From Dermacoccus abyssi (GTDB lineage: Bacteria; Actinomycetota; Actinomycetes; Actinomycetales; Dermatophilaceae): a stretch of DNA of 64,000 bases. The DNA lies in the NCBI RefSeq assembly GCF_034541975.1, contig NZ_JAVYJM010000001.1; one strand, 5' to 3'. The translations under genes and the position numbers were made by a program. This document shows positions 34,400 to 43,334 of the stretch, one piece after another. The notes beneath the pieces were generated by a model, which was not told where the DNA came from, made no database searches, and saw nothing but the letters and a program-made list of their open reading frames with translations. Each line of letters starts with the position of its first letter. The first letter of the stretch is position 1.

Positions 34400-34746
34400 C
34401 AGAAGACCGACCCCGGGCCCCACGCCCAGGGGCCGGGCGCAACCGGTCGGCATCGCGACGTGGAGGTGCACGCGCAGCGCACCTCCTGTCAGGACGGGGA
34501 GGTCTCGACCATGGCCGTCACGCCCAGCACACCGTGCTGGGCGTGGACGACACGCAGGTGTGGAGAAGGAGGTCGAACGCGACGGGTGGCACCTCCCGGG
34601 CCCTGCGGAACCGGCTTCGCGGCCTTGACCGTCCAACCCGGGAGGCACGCTGGAGTGCCAGCCCTGGCATGCAGGCCGGCACCCCGTAGGAGCGCGACGG
34701 TGCCACCGGCCGCCATGAGCCCTGTCACGGCGGTCGGGCCCCGGTC
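34400..34746. other. Gene-free gap between the DoxX-like and fmdA remnants
   Basis: This is 347 bases with no recognisable coding match on either strand; open frames are basic, Pro-rich and look like shadows. It probably represents decayed sequence after fmdA. Confidence 0.35.
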
Positions 34747-35353
34747 TCAGCAGAAGTCGGACTTGCGGATCAGGCCGTGCACGCCGGTGGTCTTGTCGAC
34801 GAACTGGCTGACGTAGAAGTCGCTGGCCGCCGACAGGTAGGCGTAGGCGACAGCGCGGGGGATGCCCACGTCGACCTGCAGGTGGTCGAGCGCATTGATG
34901 ACCGCCCTGCGCATCGCCCCACGTTCAGGTCGGTGTCGTCGCCGCCGACCAGGCCGTCAGGGTCACTGAGGCCGATCGGGATCCACGCGTCGCGGGTCTC
35001 GCCGAAGGGGTGGTGGAAGGCGACCGACGGGGCATCCCCAGACCCCTTCTTGCAGACCGACAGGCGGAAGGTGCCGCGCAGGGAACCCTCCATCGCAGTG
35101 AGTGCCCTCGCCCGGGCCCATCGCGTGGTGCGGGTCGCCGACGTAGAACAGGGCGCCCTCGGCCGCCACGGGCAGGTAGAAGGTGCTGTCCAGCCCGAGG
35201 TGGCGGATGTCGATGTTGCCGCCACCGAGGGGTGGGAGGGACGGAGTGCGCGGACGGGTCGTTCAGCGTGGTCGCCTCCGAGCGGGCGACGCCCATCATC
35301 CCGAAGAACAGCTTGCTGGCGGTGTACTCGCGCTTGCGACCGGCCTTGGCCAT
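34747..35353 (-). pseudogene. Formamidase/acetamidase (FmdA) remnant with frameshifts
   Basis: Three reading frames in order on the minus strand give pieces of one FmdA C-terminal half: KLFFGMMGVARSEATTLNDP at the start (35353), then a frame shift near 35240 to EGALFYVGDPHHAMGPGEG, then MEGSLRGTFRLSVCKKGSGD with AWIPIGLSDPDGLVGG, then another shift near 34925 to INALDHLQVDVGIPRAVAYA and a stop at 34747. The full enzyme is about 400 aa; only the second half is left, and it is broken at least twice. It abuts the RCC1 junction. Confidence 0.72.
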
Positions 35354-36235
35354 TCCTGTGCCCTCTTGCGTCACGGGAGCATCGAATGCTGGGGCTGGAA
35401 CTCGACGGGGCAGTTGGGCAATGGGGCGACCATGGACTCCCTTGCGCCGGTGAATGTGGAGGGCATCGACGGCAAGGTCACCTCAATCACGGCTGGCTAC
35501 AACCACACCTGTGCCCTCACGCGCGACGGTGGCGCGTGGTGCTGGGGATGGAATATGCAGGGGCAGCTAGGTGACGGAACGAGCACCAACTCAAGCACAC
35601 CTGTTCACGTCCAGCTTCCCGGCAAGGTTAAGTCGCTGCGCGCGAGCGGCAACCAGACGTGCGCCGTTGCGCGCGACGGCGTGGGCTGGTGCTGGGGCGA
35701 CAACTCGTATGGGCAGCTGGGCGACGGCACGCTCGTCAACGCAAACACGCCCCAGCGCGTAAGCACCACGAGCAGGCTGACCAGCATCAGCCCGGGTGGC
35801 AATTCCACTTGCGCGGTGACGGCTCGGGGTGGCGTCGAGTGCTGGGGGTGGAACTTGGGTGGCAGCTTGGGGTCTGGAAGCAGCGCGCAGTACCTCACCG
35901 CCCCCATGGCGGTCGTCGGGCTAGGGACCGGCATCTCCGAGGTATCGACCGGAGGCGATCACGCCTGCGCACTCGCCAATAGCGGCGACGTCTGGTGCTG
36001 GGGCGTCAACTTCAACGGTCGAACCGGCGGGGCTACGCCAATCGACGTGACTCCCACGCAGATCAGGGGGCTCCCCACCCCGACCGCGAGCATTGCCCTA
36101 GGAGACACGCACTCCTGTGCCGCCACCAAGGAGAAGAACGTGTTCTGCTGGGGGGCCAACCAGGTCGGTCAACTCGGAAATGGAAAACTCGACAACACCG
36201 CTGTTCCAGTGGCGGTTGTGCAGGCCGGGCACTAG
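35354..36235 (+). pseudogene. RCC1-repeat protein, C-terminal part
   Basis: Open frame ending at a TAG at 36233-36235. From GHSCALLRHGSIECWGW on there are six RCC1/ATS1 repeats, each with a pattern such as GYNHTCALTRDGGAWCWGW followed by GQLGDGTSTNSSTPVHV. Every repeat keeps a pair of cysteines. There is no start or signal peptide; the matching signal and first repeat are at 28433-28672. About a dozen residues appear lost at the break. If the inserted block were removed, the repeats would nearly rejoin in phase. Confidence 0.8.
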
Positions 36236-36405
36236 CCGGCGGTTGGCGCCCACGAGGCCGCGACCCGGTTGGGTTCTCGGCAGGTCTTCAATGCGGCGGC
36301 GCGTCACGCGCTGTCGCTCGCGGGGCCTCGCCTACCGCGACTGGTCTGGCCCGAGGGCTCCGTCATCTCGAAATCGTGGGCCGATGAAGAGCGGGGGGCG
36401 GGATC

Positions 36406-36948
36406 GTGCCAGGAGAACACCGTCGCGATGGCGTCAATGAGCCTGCCCTCGCTGACATATTGGGCCCCGGACTCAGCGTGGTGTTTGTGGGTACCGCGGT
36501 CGGGACCGCATCTGCCGAGCGAGGCCACTACTACGCGGGGAGGGGAAACCGGTTCTGGCAGCTACTTCACGAAGCAAAACTCACGCCCAGGCTCCTAGCA
36601 CCGGAGGAGGATGCCTCCCTGTTTGACTTCGGGATCGGCATCACGGACCTAGTCAAGGGCGTTGCCCAGAGCCACGATCGCGGACTGGACTTCAGCGGGG
36701 CTGCGGGGGTGGCGGCTCACCTGGTGGCAGCCTGCCCACGCTGGGTGGCGTTCAACGGTTTGACCGCGGGGCGGGAGGCAGCACGCATACTCCGTTACGG
36801 CGGCTCCGTTGCTCTTGGCGAACAACCATGGACCCTCGGCACGAGCAGGGTCTTCGTGCTACCGAACAGCAGCGGTGCCTACGCGAGCATGCCGTACGCC
36901 GAAAAGTTGCGCTGGTGGACGGCCTTGGCGGCCCTGGTGGCAGTTTGA
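36406..36948 (+). CDS. Mismatch-specific uracil/thymine-DNA glycosylase (Mug-like)
   Basis: A 180-aa protein from the GTG at 36406. The family-defining segment VVFVGTAVGTASAERGHYYA followed by GRGNRFWQLLHEAKLTPRLL is the Mug/TDG active-site region; LFDFGIGITDLVKG and FVLPNSSGAYASMPY, the second glycosylase motif, follow. It should excise uracil or ethenocytosine opposite G. The N-terminal 16 residues up to ALADILGPGLS are poorly conserved, so a later start is possible. It lies between the RCC1 remnant and a nuclease-like gene. Confidence 0.85.
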   Translation: MPGEHRRDGVNEPALADILGPGLSVVFVGTAVGTASAERGHYYAGRGNRFWQLLHEAKLTPRLLAPEEDASLFDFGIGITDLVKGVAQSHDRGLDFSGAAGVAAHLVAACPRWVAFNGLTAGREAARILRYGGSVALGEQPWTLGTSRVFVLPNSSGAYASMPYAEKLRWWTALAALVAV

Positions 36949-37018
36949 GACGCGGCTGTGGCCGCGATGCCGCGGAGTGGCTGACCCTGCGCCCATGGCG
37001 CCGAGCCCCGACGATGAT

Positions 37019-37984
37019 TCAGAGGGAGGGCACATTCTCAAGCCGCTTCTTGGCTGCCTGGGTTGCAGCGCGGAAGCATGAGAAGGTGTCAACAAACCAT
37101 TGGGCCATGGCGGGGTATTGGCTGTGGTCGAAAATGTCCCATCCGGGGTCCGACGTGACTTGGATCCGGCAGCTTTTGCGCTCAGGGAGGGGGAGGAACT
37201 CGAGGCTGCCGCCGAAGTCGTTCTCGATCTGGGAGCGTTGTGTGCTGTAGTCGCTGAACTGGCGTGCGTTGAGTTCGGCGTCGGCGGATCCGAAGTAAAG
37301 TTCGACGCGGAGTACCCCATCCGCGTATACGAAGTGGTACCAAGCGGACGACATGCCGAAGGGCAGGGTCATCCAGTTGACCGGCTGGGCCGCCCGGGCG
37401 CGTGTCCACGAGCGGTCCTTGGTAGTTACCGTTTGCAACACGGTCGCCCAAAGAGCCTCGTACGCGAGAGAGCGCCCAGTGGCGCTGGAAGCTTCTTTCG
37501 CTCCCTGGACTCGTTTGGTCCAGTCGTTGGGTTTGACCACCAAGCGGAATTGGGGCGCAGGGGTGGACTCGCCGATGCGGACGGCGGCTATCTCGACACC
37601 GAAGAAGCGGATCTCCTCGATCGTGTTCTCGTTGAGCCAGTCCAAGGCGGCGCGGTGCTCGTCGCGGAAAGACGCTGCGCACCACACTATGGCCTTGGTG
37701 CCGCCGGCATACGTAAGCAACTGGCCTAGGTGCGTATGGTCAGTTTGTTCGAGTTGGTTCTCGATGATGACCTGCTCCCCGGTCTGCATGTCTCTGCCGA
37801 TCAGGTCGAGCGCGAACCCACCGACTCGGTACTCCGCCTCGTCCAGCTCGAGGTCCATTCCGAGGACGTCGGCGAGCACGTCGGCGTTCTGGAGCAGCCA
37901 CTGAGTGAACTGGTGGGCTTCGTGCTTCCACACCTCACGCAGCGGTACGACCGTAAAGCGCCCGAGCGCCGGAAGTTCACTCAC
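37019..37984 (-). CDS. DUF4268 protein with PD-(D/E)XK-like nuclease core
   Basis: A 321-aa protein starting MSELPALGRFTVVPLREVWK. Residues 54-95 show the restriction-like core VGGFALDLIGRD (Asp60), VIIENQLEQTDHTHLGQLL (Glu75, Gln77 in the E-x-K position) and TYAGG, as known in DUF4268 proteins. The C-terminal half (about 170-310) is the DUF4268 domain proper. The replacement of the catalytic Lys by Gln is a feature I associate with this family. Such proteins are scattered in accessory regions and may take part in defence or repair. The gene is convergent with the Mug-like gene. Confidence 0.8.
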   Translation of the reverse strand: MSELPALGRFTVVPLREVWKHEAHQFTQWLLQNADVLADVLGMDLELDEAEYRVGGFALDLIGRDMQTGEQVIIENQLEQTDHTHLGQLLTYAGGTKAIVWCAASFRDEHRAALDWLNENTIEEIRFFGVEIAAVRIGESTPAPQFRLVVKPNDWTKRVQGAKEASSATGRSLAYEALWATVLQTVTTKDRSWTRARAAQPVNWMTLPFGMSSAWYHFVYADGVLRVELYFGSADAELNARQFSDYSTQRSQIENDFGGSLEFLPLPERKSCRIQVTSDPGWDIFDHSQYPAMAQWFVDTFSCFRAATQAAKKRLENVPSL

Positions 37985-38073
37985 CGTCGTAGCCTAGCCC
38001 GGACGAGGGTGCCTAGTCGCCGGTCTCCCCAACCCTGAGCGAGCGACCAGAGTCGTCGCTGCCCCCCCGTGAC

Positions 38074-38122
38074 GACTACTTTGCACAGTCGCCCGCCGCC
38101 CGCCGATCTGCGCAGAGTAGTC
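38074..38122. repeat. Hairpin sharing an arm with the dnaB 3' region
   Basis: GACTACTTTGCACAG (38074-38088) pairs with CTGCGCAGAGTAGTC (38108-38122) at 13 of 15 positions around a GCCCGCC-rich loop. Its left arm and loop start recur downstream of dnaB at 26097-26115. Confidence 0.55.
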
Positions 38123-38181
38123 CCGCTGATCGCGTGCAGACTTGGTCGCATCTCGACATCGGGTCGGCTGAATGACCGTGA

Positions 38182-38225
38182 AAAGGTCAGGTTGTGCGTG
38201 ATATTTCGTGCACAACCTGACCTTT
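38182..38225. repeat. Palindromic repeat, copy 1
   Basis: The arms AAAGGTCAGGTTGTGC and complement are perfect over 16 bp with a 12-base loop (GTGATATTTCGT). The central 36 bp (38186-38221) are identical to copy 2 at 39998-40033. Confidence 0.75.
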
Positions 38226-38348
38226 CGGCGTCAGCCAACCCATCGACCGGTTCGGCGTGAACTCCGCCCACTGCGTCAACCCGTCGGTGAGACTGGTTGT
38301 CAGGGCGCGCCGTGCCGGGCGTCCACCCCGACGATGCCTGAGGTGACG

Positions 38349-39983
38349 ATGACGACGCCGACGTTCACCACCGAATCCGAACGCCACGTCTGGCAGACGT
38401 TGACCGATGCGATGCCGCCCGACTGGCAGGTCGTCGCCAACGTGCGCCTCATGACGGAGCGGCGCGACCACGAGGTCGATCTCGTCGTCCTCATCCCAGA
38501 CGCGGGCATCGTCGTTGCCGAAGTCAAGGGCGGCAGCGTCTACTACGAGGACGGTGGCTGGTGGCTCACCTCCGGTGGGCAGACACGCAGCATCGATCCC
38601 ATGGGCCAGGTCACCGACGGCCTCTACGAACTGCGGCGCTATGTCGAGGAGGACCCGCGGTGGTCCGGCGGCCGCGTGCGCTGGACGAAGGCGCTCATCG
38701 CTCCGTACACCGACTTCGCCGACGACTTCGCCGCTCCTGAGAGCCCGCGCTGGGCCGTCCACGGCCGCCGAGACATGGACGACCTCCCCGCTCGGCTCGA
38801 AGCAGCCGCGCGCAAGGGCGACCTGGCCGTGCCGAGCGCGGCGCAGTGTGACCTCCTCCGCGAGATCCTCGCGGGACGCAGCCTTCCCGTGCGTGACGTC
38901 GTCGCCCTCGCCGCCGAACACGAAGCGCGCGCCGAACGACTCACCGCCGAGCAGGCCACTCTGCTCAAGGTGACGCGCCTGCTCAACCGCGTCGAAGTTC
39001 GGGGTGGTGCCGGTAGTGGCAAGACCGTGCTCGCCCTCGCCCAGGCGCGCGAACTTGCTCGCGGCAGTGCGGAATCGCCCGCGCAGCGCGTCGCCCTCGT
39101 CTGTTACTCGATCGGCCTCGCCGCCCACTTCAAGCGGCTCACTGAGACCTGGCCGCGACGCCAGCGTCCCGCGTTCGTCGGCACCTTCGAGGAGCTGGGA
39201 CGCTACTGCGGCATCGACGAGTTCGGCGCTCGCGACAACCCCGACTTCTGGGAGCGCGAGCTGCCGGAACAGATCGCCGCAAAGGCCGCCGAGTTGCCCG
39301 ACGGTAAGAGGTTCGACTCCTTCGTCGTCGACGAGGCGCAGGACTTCGCCGACCTGTGGTGGCAGCCCGTCGTCGCGCTCCTACGCGACCCCGACCAGGG
39401 CGGCCTCTACGTCTACTCCGACGAGAACCAGCGGGTCTTCGATCGCTTCGGTCGCCCGCCGATGGCGCTCGTGCCGCTCGTTCTCGACCGCAACCTACGC
39501 AACACCAAACAGATCGCCGAGGCGTTCCGTCCCCTCGCGCCGGCGCGCATGTACGCCGGCGGCGACTCCGGGCCCGACGTGGAACTCGTCCGGTGCACGT
39601 CGGACGAGGCGATCAATGCCGCGGACGACGTCGTCGACAGCCTCTTCGAGGACGGTTGGGAGGCGACCGACATCGCCTTGCTCACCACCGGTCGCCGCCA
39701 CCCCGTCCAGGTCGAGCAACAGGAATCGCTCGGCCAGGAGGGGTATTGGCGTTCGTTCTGGGACGGCGACGACGTCTTCTACGGCCACGTGCTCGGCTGC
39801 AAGGGGCTCGAGCGTCGCGTCGTCATCCTGTGCGTCAACGAGAAGGTCGGCCAGGAACGCGCCCGCGAACGCCTTTACGTCGGCATGTCACGTGCAACGG
39901 AGCAGCTCATCGTCGTCGGCGACCCGGATGTCATTGCCGAGATCGGCGGCCCAGGCGTCGCGGCGCGGCTCGGGTGCGGCTGA
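38349..39983 (+). CDS. NERD-domain nuclease fused to a UvrD-like helicase
   Basis: A 544-aa protein; the ATG at 38349 is chosen since homology begins at TESERHVW, although a start at 38334 is possible. The N-terminal NERD domain has the nuclease-like residues HEVDLVVL (Glu42, Asp44) and VVAEVKGG (Glu58, Lys60). The helicase part has Walker A GAGSGKT (220-226), Walker B FVVDEAQDF and the closing SF1 motifs LGCKGLERRVVIL and RLYVGMSRATEQLIVVGDP. It should act on DNA as an SF1 helicase-nuclease. It is bracketed by identical palindromic repeats and lies among DNA-processing genes. Confidence 0.85.
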   Translation: MTTPTFTTESERHVWQTLTDAMPPDWQVVANVRLMTERRDHEVDLVVLIPDAGIVVAEVKGGSVYYEDGGWWLTSGGQTRSIDPMGQVTDGLYELRRYVEEDPRWSGGRVRWTKALIAPYTDFADDFAAPESPRWAVHGRRDMDDLPARLEAAARKGDLAVPSAAQCDLLREILAGRSLPVRDVVALAAEHEARAERLTAEQATLLKVTRLLNRVEVRGGAGSGKTVLALAQARELARGSAESPAQRVALVCYSIGLAAHFKRLTETWPRRQRPAFVGTFEELGRYCGIDEFGARDNPDFWERELPEQIAAKAAELPDGKRFDSFVVDEAQDFADLWWQPVVALLRDPDQGGLYVYSDENQRVFDRFGRPPMALVPLVLDRNLRNTKQIAEAFRPLAPARMYAGGDSGPDVELVRCTSDEAINAADDVVDSLFEDGWEATDIALLTTGRRHPVQVEQQESLGQEGYWRSFWDGDDVFYGHVLGCKGLERRVVILCVNEKVGQERARERLYVGMSRATEQLIVVGDPDVIAEIGGPGVAARLGCG

Positions 39984-39988
39984 TTGAT

Positions 39989-40042
39989 CGCGAAAGTGTC
40001 AGGTTGTGCGTGATATTTCGTGCACAACCTGACGTTTCCGCG
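39989..40042. repeat. Palindromic repeat, copy 2
   Basis: The same 36-bp core as at 38186-38221, here at 39998-40033; the outer stem CGCGAAA/TTTCCGCG differs. It lies 6 bp after the helicase stop and 47 bp before the HEAT gene. Confidence 0.75.
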
Positions 40043-40089
40043 TCACTCGCCGGTGGGATCGTCGGCCGCGTTCGTGTCTACTGGGTCGC

Positions 40090-40752
40090 GTGAGTTCAGC
40101 CGAAGAACACGATTACGCCGCCAGCATCGCCCGCGCGCTCGAGTCGCAGGACGAGTCGCTGCGACTGCGCGCAGCCCTCGCGGCGGGCACCCACCCGCAT
40201 CCGAGCCTCGTCGAGCCCCTCGTGCGCCGGTGCGGAGTCGAACCCGACTTCTTCGTCCGCGAGAACCTCTCCTGGGCGCTCACGCGCCTGCCGGCCGACG
40301 ACGTCCTGCCGCGCCTGCAGCGTGAACTCACGTCGCAGAACCTCTTCGCGCGCACCCAGGCCGTCCACACCCTGTCGAAGATCGGCGACCGCCGTGCCTG
40401 GCCGTGGATCACCGCCGACCTCCTCCACGACCCCGACGACGACCTCGCCCGCACCGCCTGGCGCGCCGCGGCTGCCCTCGTGCCCGACGACGAGGTGAGC
40501 GCCCTCGCCGGCGAGCTCGTCAAGGAACTCGGCCGCGGTGACGACGGCGTCCGCATGGCCCTGAGCGTCGCGTTGCTCGGCCTCGGCGAGCCTGCCGTCA
40601 CGCCCGTTCAAGCCGCCATGAAAAGCCCTGAGTCCGCCGTCGCGGAGCACGCCCGCGCCACGGAACTGATGCGCACGCGCCCCGACCTCGCCTTCGCCGG
40701 GGCCCTCGAGGAGGCCAAACGCATCATCGCCATGGGCGGCGCGACGGGCTGA
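40090..40752 (+). CDS. HEAT-repeat protein
   Basis: A 220-aa protein from the GTG at 40090. It consists of helical repeats of about 30-35 residues: SLRLRAALAAGTHPHPSLVE, DFFVRENLSWALTRLP, LFARTQAVHTLSKIGDRRAW, DLARTAWRAAAALVPDDEV and DGVRMALSVALLGLGEPAVT. This is the HEAT/PBS-lyase-like alpha-solenoid pattern used as a protein-binding scaffold. No enzyme motif is present. It follows the NERD-helicase on the same strand, separated by the repeat hairpin, and it is unclear whether they are functionally linked. Confidence 0.78.
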   Translation: MSSAEEHDYAASIARALESQDESLRLRAALAAGTHPHPSLVEPLVRRCGVEPDFFVRENLSWALTRLPADDVLPRLQRELTSQNLFARTQAVHTLSKIGDRRAWPWITADLLHDPDDDLARTAWRAAAALVPDDEVSALAGELVKELGRGDDGVRMALSVALLGLGEPAVTPVQAAMKSPESAVAEHARATELMRTRPDLAFAGALEEAKRIIAMGGATG

Positions 40753-40885
40753 CTCACCCCTCGAGGCGCACACGCTCACCCAACGGGCTTATAACGATTC
40801 GCCCTTTCGGGCGTGTGAAGTGTGATCTGCGCCACGACGCCTGGTTCTCTGGTGAGAGTTCGTTTCTGCCTCATGAGAGATCCCC

Positions 40886-42424
40886 ATGGACACCACGTAC
40901 AAAATCATCGCGCTGACGATCTATTTCGGCGCGATGCTGGCCATCGGCCTGTTCGCCTTCCGCCGCACCAACGACGGTGACGACTACATGCTCGGCGGCC
41001 GTCGCCTCGGGCCGTTCACCGCGGCCATGTCCGCCGGAGCCTCGGACATGTCCGGCTGGCTCCTCATGGGCCTGCCGGGCGCGCTCTACATGAGCGGCCT
41101 CGTCGAGTCGTGGATCGCCATCGGCCTGCTCATCGGTGCGGCCGTCAACTGGCTGTTCATCGCCCCGCGCCTTCGTGAGTACACGGCTCTGGCGAAGAAC
41201 TCCATCACCATCCCGAGCTTCTTCGAGAATCGTGTGGACGACCGTAGCCGCGCCCTGCGCGTCGCCGCGGGCCTCGTCACGCTCGTTTTCTTCACGTTCT
41301 ACGTGGCTTCCGGCATGGTTGCCGGCGGCACGTACTTCGAGTCGACGTTCGGTGGCAACTACATGCTCGGCATGTTCCTCGTCGCCGGCGTGACGCTCGC
41401 GTACACCCTGTTCGGCGGCTTCCTCGGCGCCACCTACACCGACATGGTGCAGGGCCTCATCATGCTCGCGTCGCTCATCCTCGTTCCGCTCATCGCGATG
41501 TTCGCTGTCGGGGGCCCGGGCGAGATGTTCGACACCGTCAGCCAGATCAAGCCCGAGTTCACCTCCCTGACGGCGTCCGCCACCTTCATCGGTGTCGTCT
41601 CGTCGCTCGCGTGGGGCCTCGGCTACTTCGGTCAGCCGCACATCATCGTGCGCTTCATGGCGCTGCGCAGCTCGAAGGACGCCAAGGTCGGCACCGTCAT
41701 CGGTATCGGCTGGATGCTCCTGTGCGTCCTCGGCGCGATCTTCACGGCGCTCGCGGGCCTCGCATACTTCCAGAAGCACAAGGACGCGCACCTCACCGAC
41801 ACGAAGAAGGGTGAGACCGTCTTCCTCGACCTCGCCCAGCAGGTGTTCCACCCGGCCGTCGCGGGCTTCCTGCTCGCCGCCGTGCTCGCCGCCATCATGT
41901 CGACGATCTCGAGCCAGCTCGTCGTCACGAGTTCCGCGCTCGTCGAGGACCTTGCCGGCATCCGTCAGAGCCGTCCGATGACGGCGAACCAGCAGCTGTG
42001 GGCCGGTCGCGCCGGCGTCGGCATCGTTGCCGTCGTCGCGATGCTGCTCGCGATGCAGCGCAACGACTCGATCCTCGAGCTCGTCGCGTTCGCGTGGGCC
42101 GGCTTCGGTTCGGCGTTCGGTCCTCTCGTTCTGCTGTCGCTGTTCTGGCGCCGCCTCAATCGTCAGGGCGCCCTCGCGGGCCTCGTGACGGGTGCGGTCG
42201 TCTCCTTCGTCTGGGGCAAGTTCGAGCTCGACACCAAGTGGGGCCTGTTCGGCGACCAGCACCTCTACGAGATGGTGCCGGGCTTCCTCCTCGGCATGCT
42301 CGCGGCCATCGTCGTCTCGCTCGTGACGCCGGCGCCGTCCAAGGAGGTCACCGACACCTACGACGAGATGCTGCGTCTGCACCGCTCGCCGCGTACGGAC
42401 GAGGAACTGGCCGCCAAGGCCTGA
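40886..42424 (+). CDS. putP: Sodium/proline symporter
   Basis: A 512-aa transporter with about thirteen membrane helices. Motifs of the PutP branch of the sodium-solute symporter family are GRRLGPFTAAMSAGASDMSG, WLLMGLPGALYMSGL, GYFGQPHIIVRFMAL and AILAAIMSTISSQLVVTSSA (read as LAAIMSTISSQL), which form the sodium and proline sites. The length is typical. It imports proline for nutrition or as an osmoprotectant; the nearby ectoine synthase makes the latter attractive but unproven. It ends in a strong terminator. Confidence 0.93.
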   Translation: MDTTYKIIALTIYFGAMLAIGLFAFRRTNDGDDYMLGGRRLGPFTAAMSAGASDMSGWLLMGLPGALYMSGLVESWIAIGLLIGAAVNWLFIAPRLREYTALAKNSITIPSFFENRVDDRSRALRVAAGLVTLVFFTFYVASGMVAGGTYFESTFGGNYMLGMFLVAGVTLAYTLFGGFLGATYTDMVQGLIMLASLILVPLIAMFAVGGPGEMFDTVSQIKPEFTSLTASATFIGVVSSLAWGLGYFGQPHIIVRFMALRSSKDAKVGTVIGIGWMLLCVLGAIFTALAGLAYFQKHKDAHLTDTKKGETVFLDLAQQVFHPAVAGFLLAAVLAAIMSTISSQLVVTSSALVEDLAGIRQSRPMTANQQLWAGRAGVGIVAVVAMLLAMQRNDSILELVAFAWAGFGSAFGPLVLLSLFWRRLNRQGALAGLVTGAVVSFVWGKFELDTKWGLFGDQHLYEMVPGFLLGMLAAIVVSLVTPAPSKEVTDTYDEMLRLHRSPRTDEELAAKA

Positions 42425-42441
42425 CCCGTTCCGTTACGAAT

Positions 42442-42480
42442 CGATCGGCGCGCAACCTGCATCGGGTTGCGCGCCGATCG
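42442..42480 (+). terminator. Terminator of putP
   Basis: CGATCGGCGCGCAACC, loop of seven, and GGTTGCGCGCCGATCG; perfect 16-bp stem, 17 bp after the stop. Confidence 0.85.
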
Positions 42481-42520
42481 GCGTCAACGGGGATGCGGAG
42501 TCAGCCGGTAGGTTGCTCGC

Positions 42521-43156
42521 ATGAGTGACATCTGGAGTCGTGTCCATGACGAGCGTCGGGCGCTCATCGCCGACCTCGCAGGTCTGCCCGCGCAGGCCTG
42601 GGAGCAGCCGTCGCTCGCGGCCGGGTGGACGATCCACGACGTGGCGGCTCACCTCGTCGACAATGCGAAGACGACCCCGCTGCGGCTGGTCGTCGCCATG
42701 GTCAAGGCGCGGTTCGACTTCGACCGGCAGAACGCGAACGGCGTCGCTGCTGCGAAGGGTTCGTCGCCGGAGGAGACGCACCAGAGGTTGCGTGACGTCG
42801 CCTCCCGGCGTTCCGGTCCGCCCGCGCCGAAGGCGAGCCGCCTCGTCGAGGAGATCGCGCACGGAGAGGACATCCGACGCCCTTTGGGTATCGAGCGTGA
42901 CTATCCCGTCGCGTCCGTTCTCGACGCGCTGGACTATCAACTGCACACCCCGCAGCGCTTCGACGGGGCCAAGGAGTTGTTGGGTGACGTTCGGCCCGTC
43001 GCCACGGACGCAGACTTCTCCGCTGGCGACGGGCCGGTCGTTGAAGGCTCTGCGCTCGACCTGCTCATGGTGGCGACGGGCCGGGCACCTCGCACGGAGG
43101 GGTTGAGTGGTGCGGGTGTTGCGCGCCTCGTGGAGTTGGGCCGCGCGACAGCCTGA
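42521..43156 (+). CDS. Mycothiol-dependent maleylpyruvate isomerase-like (DinB fold) protein
   Basis: A 211-aa protein from the ATG at 42521. The N-terminal four-helix DinB/MDMPI domain is indicated by WEQPSLAAGWTIHDVAAHLV with a metal-type histidine at the end of the AAHLVDN motif and a later HGEDIRRPLG histidine. These match the actinobacterial maleylpyruvate isomerase family, which use mycothiol in place of glutathione. Substrates of most members are unknown. It has no aromatic-degradation genes near it. The next gene, ectC, is 178 bp away. Confidence 0.8.
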   Translation: MSDIWSRVHDERRALIADLAGLPAQAWEQPSLAAGWTIHDVAAHLVDNAKTTPLRLVVAMVKARFDFDRQNANGVAAAKGSSPEETHQRLRDVASRRSGPPAPKASRLVEEIAHGEDIRRPLGIERDYPVASVLDALDYQLHTPQRFDGAKELLGDVRPVATDADFSAGDGPVVEGSALDLLMVATGRAPRTEGLSGAGVARLVELGRATA

Positions 43157-43334
43157 CAAAGGCGAAGGGGCATCATGCCAAACGTCAACCAATATTGCCA
43201 ATCGGCTGGGGTTCTGCCGCCGAGCTTGGCATGGTGGAACGCGAGCACGAACTTTCACCGGCCCTGCCAGCGCGCCGAAGCGGCTTGCGCGAGAGCTTGA
43301 TTTCCTGCGGGGCTGACGACCCGAGGAGGAATGA

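Larger units (their letters stand above)
37985..38348. other. Gap with two long hairpins
   Basis: There is no gene in these 364 bases. It holds the hairpins at 38074-38122 and 38182-38225 described separately, and a short Shine-Dalgarno-like GAGGTG before the helicase start. Confidence 0.5.
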
